From Tectiglobus sp965247245 (GTDB taxonomy: Bacteria; Pseudomonadota; Alphaproteobacteria; Rhizobiales; Hyphomicrobiaceae), in NCBI GenBank assembly GCA_965247245.1, contig CBDFGV010000003.1:496001-560000 (forward strand): a stretch of 64,000 bases of DNA, in the 5' to 3' direction. The first letter of the stretch is position 1; the number at the start of each line of letters is the position of its first letter. A program made the translations under genes and the position numbers. Of the stretch, positions 53,360 to 61,302 are shown in pieces. A model generated the notes under the pieces. It was given only the letters and a program-made list of their open reading frames with translations. It ran no database searches and was not told the DNA's origin.

Positions 53360-54490
53360 GTGGCGAGGCGAAGTACAAGCGTCGCGGAGATCGAAGTCTA
53401 CCCCGAAGCCGATCGACTTGAAGACTTCCCCCATCCGCGAGAGGCCGACGCACTAGTGGGCCATCAAGCAGCTGTTACATCTGCCCTCGACGTCATCGCC
53501 GCCGCCCAGGTCCATCACGCCTGGATCATTGCCGGTCCTGAGGGGATCGGAAAGGCGACCCTAGCCTATCGACTTGCTAAGTATCTCCTCGCTGACGATG
53601 ACGATCGTGAAGGCGGTGACGACCGTCTACAGGTCAGAACTGACAGTGTCGCCAATCGGCAAGTCCTGACGCTGTCTCATCCTGGTTTAATGGTCATTCG
53701 GCGCAGCTACGACATCAAAAATAAGCGCTTCCCGACCGCGATTACTGTTGATGATGTCCGTCGGCTCAAGGACTTCCTGACACACAAATCGGCCAGCGGC
53801 AGTTGGCGCGTTGTTGTCGTTGATCGCGCAGACGAAATGAACATCAATGCCGCAAACGCACTTCTCAAATCTCTCGAGGAACCACCGACGCGCACAATTT
53901 TCCTGCTCGTTGTCAACGAACTCGGTCGCATGCTCCCGACCATCCGATCGAGATGCCGACTGCTGAGCCTGCAACCGCTTGCCGATGATGACCTTCTCGT
54001 TGCCGCGACCAACGCCATCGAGGCCACTGAAGGAGTAGACATCACGCAAGCCGATCTGACGAAACTTGTCCCCTCGGCAATGGGCAGTGTTCGCCGATTG
54101 CTATCGCTTGCAACCGGTGACGGTGCTTCGGTCGATCGCGAAGCACGAGACTTTTATGCAAATCTACTGCGCCCAAATAACCTGACGAAATGGCATACGA
54201 CGGCAGAGAAATATGCCCCGGCGCAAATGCAGACAAACTACGATCTCTTCTTGCAAATCGTATTGGAACGCATGGCTGCCCTCATCAAGGCCCGAGCGGG
54301 TGGGAAATCCAATCCGGAAGACCTTGATCTCGCCAGCAAGATCATCCCTGAAGACCGCCTTTCGGACTGGGTTGAACTCTGGGAGCAACTTCAGCGGGAC
54401 AGGCAAACGATGAAGGCCCTTAATCTGGATAAAGCCCAATTTCTCATCGAAACCATGACCCGTATTCGCAAGGTCTCGAGCGCTGGTTAA
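53360..54490 (+). CDS. holB: DNA polymerase III subunit delta'
   Basis: Part of the clamp loader that opens the beta clamp. The 376-residue protein has an AAA+ domain: P-loop-like GPEGIGKATLAYRLAKYLL, VDDVRRLKDFLTHK, DRADEMNINAANALLKSLEEPP and sensor 1 TIRSRCRLLSLQPL. The GTG at 53360 is the best start. It follows tmk by five bases. In many relatives metG comes next, but here the redox genes at 54626 intervene. Confidence 0.94.
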   Translation: MARRSTSVAEIEVYPEADRLEDFPHPREADALVGHQAAVTSALDVIAAAQVHHAWIIAGPEGIGKATLAYRLAKYLLADDDDREGGDDRLQVRTDSVANRQVLTLSHPGLMVIRRSYDIKNKRFPTAITVDDVRRLKDFLTHKSASGSWRVVVVDRADEMNINAANALLKSLEEPPTRTIFLLVVNELGRMLPTIRSRCRLLSLQPLADDDLLVAATNAIEATEGVDITQADLTKLVPSAMGSVRRLLSLATGDGASVDREARDFYANLLRPNNLTKWHTTAEKYAPAQMQTNYDLFLQIVLERMAALIKARAGGKSNPEDLDLASKIIPEDRLSDWVELWEQLQRDRQTMKALNLDKAQFLIETMTRIRKVSSAG

Positions 54491-54546
54491 ATTCGGCGCC
54501 GCCAACCTCGAACACTGCGAGATCAGGTAAAGAATACGTGGTAGCA

Positions 54547-54576
54547 GGCGGGTAGTTCCCGTGACAGGGCTCCGCC
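54547..54576 (+). other. Imperfect hairpin upstream of the UGSC operon
   Basis: GGCGG (54547-54551) pairs with CCGCC (54572-54576), and an inner CCC/GGG pair lies between them. A short T-containing stretch follows. It may end the holB transcript or lie in the leader of the next gene at 54626. The fold was estimated by eye only. Confidence 0.35.
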
Positions 54577-54625
54577 TTAACGTTTACAATCGGCAGATCG
54601 ATCAAGCCATCGAGGACGCCAACGC

Positions 54626-56059
54626 ATGAATTTGCCAGATACCGGTCTTATCGCTGTTGTCAAGCGCGACTGCCCCACGTGCGAGTTGACCGAACCAGTC
54701 CTCGCGACCCTGGCGCAGACAACGTCTCTCACAGTCTACTGCCAGGATGATCCAAGCTTTCCGGAGAGTGTGCCTCACGAGTACGACAAAGCACTCGATG
54801 TATCGCACCAACTCAAGATCGAAGTTGTCCCGACGATCATCCGTCGAGAAGGTGGCCGCGAGGTTGGCCGCACCTACGGTTGGCATAAGGACGAGTGGCG
54901 CAAGCTCACTGGCCTCGCAACTTTAGGCGAACAACTCCCCGATCTTAGACCAGGCTGTGGCTCGAAGAACATCGAACCAGGCATTATCGAAGATCTCCTC
55001 GTCAAACATGGCGAAACCGGCCTGCAGAGCCGCAAGATCGAACTCGGCGCGCAGGAAGACGAAATCGAAGCATTGTTCGACCGGGGCTGGTCGGATGGAT
55101 TGCCACTTGTTCCGCCGACAGAAGCGCGTGTCTTGCGCATGCTCGGGGGAACCGCGCGTGACCCGAAAGAGGTCATCGGAAAGGTGCCAAGCGACCTTGC
55201 AGATTGTACTGTCGAGAAGATCGCCATCAACGCGGTCATGGCCGGGTGCAAACCGGAATACCTGCCCGTTGTCATCGCTGCCGTCGAGGCGGTCCTCGAT
55301 GAGCCATTCGCCATGCACGGTGTGCTCGCCACCACGATGTATGTCGGTCCCGTCGTGATTGTGAATGGACCCGTTCGCAAAGCCATCGGCATGAACGCAA
55401 AAGGCAATGCGCTGGGCCAAGGCAACCGTGCCAACAACACCATCGGTCGTGCGTTGCAGCTGGTGATTAGAAACGTCGGCGGCGGACGACCGCAGGAAGT
55501 TGACCGCGCCACACTCGGCAACCCTGGCAAGCTGACGTATTGCTTTGCCGAGGATGAGGAAGGTTCAAGCTGGGAGAGCCTCGCGACGGAGCGCGGCATC
55601 CCCGAGGGCAAAAACGCTGTCACCGTATTCGCCGGCTTTGGCCTCCAAGGTGTTGTCGATCAAAAATCACGCGACCCGGAAAGCTTGGCGCAATCATTTG
55701 CCGAATGCTTGAAGGCGTTTCACCACCCGAAACTATATGCCGGCGCCGATGCTCTCATCGTGATATCGCCGGAACACGAACGCACCTTCCAAAAGGCTGG
55801 CTGGAGCAAGCAGCGGCTCTACGGGGAACTCTATAAACGCACACAGACACCAGCTGACGAAATCATGCCGGGCGTTGGCGGAGTCGCCGAAGGTACAAGT
55901 GCTTTCCCCGCCGGCACTATGGCCAACAAGTTCCGCGACGGTGGCCTCATGATTGTCCGCGCCGGAGGTGGTGCTGGAATGTTCAGCGGGATCATCGGTG
56001 GATGGCTCGCAAGTGGTGAAAAGGGTTCTGCCCCTGTAACAAAGGAGATCACGCCTTGA
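54626..56059 (+). CDS. Thioredoxin-like domain fused to a large conserved domain, partner of the UGSC selenoprotein
   Basis: A 477-residue soluble protein. Residues 1-95 look like a thioredoxin/glutaredoxin-type domain with an active-site CPTC (Cys16 and Cys19) and a cis-Pro-like VVPTIIRREGG. The long second domain (about 140-470) contains RGWSDGLPLVPPTEARVLRML, MAGCKPEYLPVVIAAVEAV and FPAGTMANKFRDGG. I cannot name this domain. Its stop overlaps the TTG start of the UGSC gene (TTGA at 56056-56059), so the two are translationally coupled. A redox exchange between CPTC and the Sec-Cys motif of the partner is an inference. No signal peptide is seen. Confidence 0.75.
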   Translation: MNLPDTGLIAVVKRDCPTCELTEPVLATLAQTTSLTVYCQDDPSFPESVPHEYDKALDVSHQLKIEVVPTIIRREGGREVGRTYGWHKDEWRKLTGLATLGEQLPDLRPGCGSKNIEPGIIEDLLVKHGETGLQSRKIELGAQEDEIEALFDRGWSDGLPLVPPTEARVLRMLGGTARDPKEVIGKVPSDLADCTVEKIAINAVMAGCKPEYLPVVIAAVEAVLDEPFAMHGVLATTMYVGPVVIVNGPVRKAIGMNAKGNALGQGNRANNTIGRALQLVIRNVGGGRPQEVDRATLGNPGKLTYCFAEDEEGSSWESLATERGIPEGKNAVTVFAGFGLQGVVDQKSRDPESLAQSFAECLKAFHHPKLYAGADALIVISPEHERTFQKAGWSKQRLYGELYKRTQTPADEIMPGVGGVAEGTSAFPAGTMANKFRDGGLMIVRAGGGAGMFSGIIGGWLASGEKGSAPVTKEITP

Positions 56060-56571
56060 CGACAATACTTGATCCCACAGCCGAACGATCGGTTGCGGCC
56101 CGACCGAGACTGGCAAGGCCCGAGAGCCTGGACGGTCTGCGTATCGGTCTGCTCGACATCGCCAAGACCAAGGGCGACATCTTTCTTGATCGACTCGAAC
56201 AACGACTGTCCGAGCGCGGTCATGAGGTGAAGCGATATGCCAAACCGACCAACACGCGTCCGGCGCCGACAGCTCTCTCGCAGCAGATCGCGACTGAAGT
56301 CGATGTCGTCATAGAAGCGCTAAGCGATTGAGGCTCATGCACGTCGTGCTGTACGCATGACATGGCAGATCTAGAAAATCGCGGCATCCCAACTGTTGGA
56401 ATCGCAACAACGGAATTTGAACAGGCCGCTGCGGCACAATCGAAAGCGCTGGGCACGGATCCAGCCTACGTTTTTGTGCCACATCCGATCCAGGATCGGA
56501 CCAATGACGAGCTCCATGCTCTCGCCGACGAATACCTCGACGATATGCTGAAACATCTCGTCAAGTCCTGA
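56056..56571 (+). CDS. UGSC-family selenoprotein (in-frame TGA at 56329-56331 read as selenocysteine)
   Basis: Read through the single TGA, the frame codes for 171 residues. It starts at TTG 56056, with AGGAG at 56043-56047, eight bases away. Sec92 begins Sec-Gly-Ser-Cys, then TSCCTHDMADLENRG. This UxxC motif (Sec92, Cys95) with the flanking LDGLRIGLLD, RYAKPTNTRPAP and GIPTVGIATTEFEQAA segments matches the UGSC family as I know it. Most members there have Cys or Sec at this position, and marine alphaproteobacteria often have Sec. Nothing else breaks the frame, and sequence after the TGA is fully conserved in style. It should be cytosolic and redox-active. The biological substrate is unknown. 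The alternative, a nonsense mutation, is unlikely because the TGA falls exactly on the family's U position. Confidence 0.88.
56335..56360 (+). promoter_or_regulatory. Candidate bacterial SECIS hairpin
   Basis: Three bases after the TGA, TCATGC (56335-56340) pairs with GCATGA (56355-56360). The 14-base interior can add an AC/GT extension (56341-56342 with 56351-56352), leaving an apical loop that contains G and U residues. Bacterial SECIS elements lie immediately downstream of the UGA and bind SelB. The fold and loop position are plausible but drawn by hand. Confidence 0.5.
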
Positions 56572-56585
56572 CGCGAACACAACAC

Positions 56586-56630
56586 AATCCGGCCCCGAGA
56601 CCTGCGGGGACACGTTTTCGAGGCCGGATT
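56586..56630 (+). other. Strong hairpin after the UGSC gene
   Basis: AATCCGGCC (56586-56594) pairs with GGCCGGATT (56622-56630). The stem extends inwards through CGA/TCG with one mismatch, around a 25-base interior. It lies 14 bases after the stop. There is no T-tract, so it is not a standard terminator. It may protect the 3' end or end transcription with Rho. Confidence 0.5.
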
Positions 56631-56800
56631 GGCCGCACCTCCAGTGTTATCCACCCGAATACTGGGACAAATTGATAAGCAATCCGGACGCAACCGTAAT
56701 TCGTCTCTATAAGAGCTTCCCAAACGCAGCCGCTTGAGCGCGCTGCATTTTCTATGAGTTCGGACCTGACTTCCGACAGCGAAAACGCGGAGTAGCTCCT

Positions 56801-57616
56801 TTGGACGATGGCATCTTAGTTGACCACCATTGCCACCTTGATTTTCCCCAGTTCGCAGAGCAACTGGACGATATCATTGCGCGGGCGCGGGATAATGGCG
56901 TCGCGGCCATGGTTACGATCTGCACGCGCATTCGCGAACTCGATAAGATCCTGAAGATTGCAGACGCATATCCCAACGTCTTCTGCTCGGTTGGCACGCA
57001 TCCACACTACGCCGACGAAGAGCTCGACATCTCCACTGACGAGATTATTGCGCTCAGCAAGCATCCAAAGATTGTGGCGATTGGAGAGGCAGGTCTCGAC
57101 TACTATTATCAACACAGTTCGAAAGAGGGACAGGCGGAAGGCTTCAGGCGTCACATCGCAGCGGCACGGCAAACGGGACTTCCGCTTGAAATTCATGCCC
57201 GCGACGCGGACGAGGACACGGCGCGCATATTGGAAGAAGAGTATGCCAATGGTCCCTTCAAGGCCGTCCTCCATTGTTATACGGGCGGACCGGAATTGGC
57301 ACAAACAGCCGTGCGTCTCGGGATGATCGTTTCATTCACCGGTGTCGTGACGTTCAAGAAGTCGGAAGAGCTGCGCGCGATCGCCGCTAATGTGCCGCTC
57401 GACCAAATCCTCGTCGAAACCGATGCACCCTATCTGGCGCCGATGCCGTATCGCGGCAAGACCAACGAACCAGCCTACGTGCGCTATACGGCTGAGACGA
57501 TAGCGGCCGTCAAGAACATCGATACAAACGAACTGGCAACCGCAACGACGCAGAACTTCATGCGCTATTTCGACAAAGTACCCCCGGAAGCTATCCGGAG
57601 TACGATCCCCGCATGA
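56801..57616 (+). CDS. TatD-family metal-dependent hydrolase
   Basis: A 271-residue TIM-barrel hydrolase of the TatD DNase family. DHHCHLDF near the N-terminus supplies two metal-binding His. VSTH-like SVGTHPHYADE, AIGEAGLDYYY (Glu), PLEIHARDADEDT (His), LHCYTGG and ETDAPYLAP (Asp) are the remaining landmarks. The start is TTG at 56801, with GGAG at 56789-56792 before it. An ATG nearby is out of frame. It overlaps the next gene by four bases (ATGA). Confidence 0.94.
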   Translation: MDDGILVDHHCHLDFPQFAEQLDDIIARARDNGVAAMVTICTRIRELDKILKIADAYPNVFCSVGTHPHYADEELDISTDEIIALSKHPKIVAIGEAGLDYYYQHSSKEGQAEGFRRHIAAARQTGLPLEIHARDADEDTARILEEEYANGPFKAVLHCYTGGPELAQTAVRLGMIVSFTGVVTFKKSEELRAIAANVPLDQILVETDAPYLAPMPYRGKTNEPAYVRYTAETIAAVKNIDTNELATATTQNFMRYFDKVPPEAIRSTIPA

Positions 57617-58413
57617 CAATACGCTGTACAATCCTCGGCTGTGGCTCGTCCGGCGGTGTACCCCGCGTTGGCGGCGACTGGGGCGCCTGCGACAAGCACA
57701 ATCCGAAAAACAGACGGCTGCGGTGCGCGGCACTTTTTGAGAAGCGGGATGGTGACAAGACGACGTCGATCCTGATCGATACCGGACCAGATATTCGCGC
57801 ACAAATGCTAACTGCCGGCATCCGCAAAACCGATGCGGTACTCTATACGCACGAACATGCTGACCACACGCACGGCATTGATGACTTGCGCTTCCTCGCC
57901 TATCGCATGCGCAGCCGGATCGAAGTCTGGGCCAATGAGCGCACGCGCGAAAGCCTGACCAACCGCTTTGCTTATTGCTTTGCTGGCGGCGGCCAAAAGG
58001 ACTACCCACCTATTCTGGTCGCAAACACGATCCATCCACCGGAACCGATAACAATCACGGGCGACGCTGGTCCCGTCAAAGTCATCCCCATCGCGCAAGA
58101 GCACGGCCACATCCCGTCGCTTGGATTTCGCATCGGCAACATCGCTTATTCGCCTGACATCAGCGGCTTCCAGGATGGCGCAGAAGAGCTGCTCCAAAAC
58201 CTCGATGTCTGGATTGTCGATGCGCTTAGGTACCAACCCCATGTCAGTCACTTCAGCGTTGACCAGGCATTGGAATGGATCAAGATCCTGAAGCCCAAGC
58301 GAGCCATTCTCACCCACCTCAATGTCGAGCTGGACTACGATACGCTGTGCAACGAACTGCCCGCCGGCGTCGAACCGGCTTACGATGGCCTCGTTATCGA
58401 AGGGGAAGACTGA
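57613..58413 (+). CDS. MBL-fold hydrolase, PhnP-like
   Basis: A 266-residue metallo-beta-lactamase fold protein. The motif HEHADHTHGIDD binds the metal pair. TILGCGSSGGVPRVGGDWGAC at the start with Cys residues, and AQEHGHIPSLGFRIG, are typical of the PhnP/RNase Z-related cyclic phosphodiesterase group found beside tatD. The Asp in AYSPDISGF and His in ILTHLNVELDYD complete the site. A phosphodiesterase role is by family. Its ATG overlaps the tatD stop. Confidence 0.9.
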   Translation: MTIRCTILGCGSSGGVPRVGGDWGACDKHNPKNRRLRCAALFEKRDGDKTTSILIDTGPDIRAQMLTAGIRKTDAVLYTHEHADHTHGIDDLRFLAYRMRSRIEVWANERTRESLTNRFAYCFAGGGQKDYPPILVANTIHPPEPITITGDAGPVKVIPIAQEHGHIPSLGFRIGNIAYSPDISGFQDGAEELLQNLDVWIVDALRYQPHVSHFSVDQALEWIKILKPKRAILTHLNVELDYDTLCNELPAGVEPAYDGLVIEGED

Positions 58414-58532
58414 CGGCGGCGCCCAATCAGCATTCTTGCTGTTATGCACAAGCACAACCTAGGGCTCGTTGAATTGCTCACGGAACTGATTTACGGCTGC
58501 TCGCCAAATCAAGTCCAACAGCAGAGCTAACT

Positions 58533-59108
58533 ATGCCGCGCCTCATCATTCTTCTTGTTGCTCTATCCTTGGCCGGTTGCGCCAAACCAATGGACATTGC
58601 AAGCGTCACACAAATCAAACCAAACACAGGTAGCAGCAGTATTGATGTTTACGAGCCGCATCGCCGCCGCGGTCAGAAAGGCATCCCGGATTATGCCGGC
58701 GACCAGTTTGTCGAGGTTCGCACATATACCTACAAACAAGATGAGGGACGGGTCGAGATTGGCAATGCTCAATGCGAAGTCTCAACCGCGCATTATTCCG
58801 CTAAGATGACAACCCCAGCGCGAGTGCGGGTTCCGCTGTATCGCGGCAGCTCGAGCATTCTGGGTGTAGTCTGCGAGAAAGACGGTTACCGCAAGAAACA
58901 TGCTTCAGTTGCACCAGTTGATATCGTCCGCCGACAGCGGTTCTCCCACAGCACCCAGGGTGGACTCATCGGTGTCGCTGTTGTTGCGGTCATTGATGCA
59001 GCGTCCGATAACAGCAAAAATGAATGGCGTTATCCTACTGCGCGAATCGTGCTCGAGCCCATTACAAAGAAATCCGGCAAACCGCTCCGCGCGAGTTCAA
59101 CTAACTGA
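58533..59108 (+). CDS. Lipoprotein of unknown function
   Basis: A 191-residue protein with a type II signal peptide. The lipobox LAGC places the lipid-modified residue at Cys16. A hydrophobic stretch (residues about 149-162, GGLIGVAVVAVIDAAS) lies near the C-terminus. No domain is recognised. Three Cys in the mature part may form disulfides. Attachment to the inner or outer membrane is not clear. It converges with the SDR gene. Confidence 0.75.
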   Translation: MPRLIILLVALSLAGCAKPMDIASVTQIKPNTGSSSIDVYEPHRRRGQKGIPDYAGDQFVEVRTYTYKQDEGRVEIGNAQCEVSTAHYSAKMTTPARVRVPLYRGSSSILGVVCEKDGYRKKHASVAPVDIVRRQRFSHSTQGGLIGVAVVAVIDAASDNSKNEWRYPTARIVLEPITKKSGKPLRASSTN

Positions 59109-59159
59109 GCAAATATCAGGCTTCACCGCAAAAGCGAGCCCTAGACCCAAAGACGACTT

Positions 59160-59882
59160 CTACGCCGGTGCCTCAGCCCGAAATATCTCACCATTCGTCT
59201 GACAAGTAACGTCGAGTGTCGATAGAAACAGCGGCGCCACGTCTTCCGGGCTCGGCAGCGAACTCGCATCCTCGCCAGGAAATGCTTTGGCGCGTAAGTC
59301 CGTGCGCACGGCGCCTGGATCAACCAAGTTCACCCGCACAGGAGTGTTGACCATCTCAGCCGCGTAGGTACGCACCAACGCTTCAAGCCCGGCCTTTGAA
59401 ACCGCGTAGGGGCCCCAGTAGCCGAGCTTGCCATCGGCGGCCGAGCAGGTCGCGAAGACTGCTCGTCCGGCATCAGATTTCCGCAAAAGTGGATCAATGC
59501 TCCGGATCAAACGCCAATTGGCATCGAGGTTGGTGGTCAGCACAGCATCCCAGGTATCCTCGGTAATATGCGGCAGCGGTGAGATCGGCCCCAATATGGA
59601 AGCGCACGCAGCGACCATATCCAGCTTACCCCAGCGCTCGAAAATCGTTGGGCCAAGCAGATCAATTTTCTCGCCCGACGTCACATCAAGCTGAACAAGA
59701 GTAGCTACCCCGCCCGCACTGCGAATTTCGTCATCGAGATCCTCTAACGCTCCCGTCCGGCGTGCCGCAAGAATGACGTGCGCACCGGCTTTACCGAGAG
59801 CCAGAGCAACAGCGCGCCCAATCCCTCGTGATGCCCCGGTAACGAGTGCAAGCCTGTCCGAAAAATCATAGTCGCTCATCAT
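59160..59882 (-). CDS. Short-chain dehydrogenase/reductase
   Basis: A 240-residue SDR-fold oxidoreductase. The cofactor motif TGASRGIG is near residues 15-22. The segment VAACASILGPIS sits in the NNAG position. FATCSAADGKLGYWGPYAVSKAGLEAL provides the active-site Ser and the YxxxK pair. Length is normal for a classical SDR. It prefers NADP(H) by the Arg after the Gly-rich motif, but this is weak evidence. The substrate is unknown. In related genomes an SDR near purF is common. Confidence 0.9.
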   Translation of the reverse strand: MMSDYDFSDRLALVTGASRGIGRAVALALGKAGAHVILAARRTGALEDLDDEIRSAGGVATLVQLDVTSGEKIDLLGPTIFERWGKLDMVAACASILGPISPLPHITEDTWDAVLTTNLDANWRLIRSIDPLLRKSDAGRAVFATCSAADGKLGYWGPYAVSKAGLEALVRTYAAEMVNTPVRVNLVDPGAVRTDLRAKAFPGEDASSLPSPEDVAPLFLSTLDVTCQTNGEIFRAEAPA

Positions 59883-60127
59883 CAACGCCTTGCGCCAGAC
59901 GACTGCGCCATACCTTCTATCGGAGTTGAGCGATAGGAATTCGTGCGCTTGTCGTGGAACCTAGATAAGGCACATTGCTCTCAGCAAAGACGCGCCATCT
60001 ACCACTTGTCGAAGAGGTCGACACATACAATCCGACGACCCATCTCACCTTGGGACGAGCCACAATATCGAGCCATCGTCAAGTCCGGGGTTGCCGTCGG
60101 TTCAGCTCCCACACAGTCCCAAATTAC

Positions 60128-61180
60128 CTACTGTGGCCTGGCTTTCAGAATCATTTCATGGATTCCCCGCCGCGCACTGCGATAAGCACGTTCGAAGAGA
60201 GGCAGAGCCCTCTCCCGCGCATCTGCAGACAGTTGGATAAAGTGCGCCTGCGCGCGCCTTGAAATCTCTCGTGATCGCTCAACAATTGCACGAAACCGAT
60301 CGGTTCTGGGCACAAGGAGGTTTCGCTCGGTACCGCGCAATATCGCGATCAGGCGCTCATGTTGCTGGCGATTGCCGATGCCTTGAACCCGATTGGAGTT
60401 ACCCGTCACCAGGATCATCGGCGTACACGCTGTAATCACCCGCTTGCCGACCCAGTTCCACAAATGCGGCTGCTGCGAGATACCGGTATCCTGAGCAAAG
60501 TAAACTGACCGCCCCGCTATGCGCTGTTTCAGGATCGTGCCGTCAACGACCGGTACAATATGACCACCCAACCGTTTGATCAGCTGGAACCGTTCGTTCT
60601 TTGGATCTGGAAACTGCACGAAGAATGTCACTGCAGAATTGTCAGCCAGCGCAGTTCGGATCGCTTCATCGGTACCATTCGAATGGCTGACCCGCCGCGC
60701 TTTTCCCAGGCCATCTGGATCGAGCTTCTGCAAATATGCAAAGGTTCGTGCACTGCCGGATTGTCTTGGCGGTAGAACAAACCGTAGATCCCGTGCATTG
60801 ACCGCCAGTTCGCCGAAATTGGTCAGAGATTTGTTCCGGGTAACTGCAAACACGCACTCTCTGACGTCTCCGGACCGGACAATGGAGAAGCGGCTTGCAC
60901 CACCCAAGATCTGGCTTTCGAGCGTGAACACGTCAAGCTGGCTGAAAGCGAAATGCGATGGGTTGCGGATAACGCGTCGGATGTTCGCGCTTGAGCCGTC
61001 GGATGTCGAGCACTCATGCGTCGTACCAAGTGACCCGAGGCGTTGCTGTAGAAGCGGACAAAAGGCCGTATGATAGGATCCGTTCGCACCGCCGGTATGG
61101 ATCTGGTTCGCACTGGCTGGCGCGATCGCCGTAACACCAAAAAATCCAATCAGGCCAATACAACCCAAAACTCTACGCAT
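60128..61180 (-). CDS. Periplasmic substrate-binding protein, TAXI/TRAP-type
   Basis: A 350-residue exported protein. A signal peptide (residues 1-24, ending ASA) precedes the TAXI-like IHTGGANGSYHTAFCPLL. The bilobed pattern continues with FAFSQLDVFTLES, LRFVLPPRQSGSARTFAYL and VYFAQDTGIS. TAXI receptors feed TRAP transporters, yet no TRAP permease gene is in the window. The Cys pair CPLL...HECS may form a disulfide. The final 60 residues are basic and Arg-rich, which is unusual for a binding protein. Confidence 0.78.
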   Translation of the reverse strand: MRRVLGCIGLIGFFGVTAIAPASANQIHTGGANGSYHTAFCPLLQQRLGSLGTTHECSTSDGSSANIRRVIRNPSHFAFSQLDVFTLESQILGGASRFSIVRSGDVRECVFAVTRNKSLTNFGELAVNARDLRFVLPPRQSGSARTFAYLQKLDPDGLGKARRVSHSNGTDEAIRTALADNSAVTFFVQFPDPKNERFQLIKRLGGHIVPVVDGTILKQRIAGRSVYFAQDTGISQQPHLWNWVGKRVITACTPMILVTGNSNRVQGIGNRQQHERLIAILRGTERNLLVPRTDRFRAIVERSREISRRAQAHFIQLSADARERALPLFERAYRSARRGIHEMILKARPQ

Positions 61181-61302
61181 GAAACTGCCTCTAACTCAAC
61201 ATTGCCTGACCGACGGATCAGCGGTTCGGCCCAGCAGCCAAACTAGCAGCTTCACAATAAATACGACTAGAACTGCCTGGAAACAAGGTTGCCGTGGCCG
61301 TG

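Noticed and set aside
56329..56331. Nonsense mutation splitting a gene into two short fragments
   Set aside because: The stop coincides with the Sec position of the UGSC motif, both halves are intact and in frame, and the second half continues the family's conserved sequence. Selenocysteine insertion is the simpler reading.
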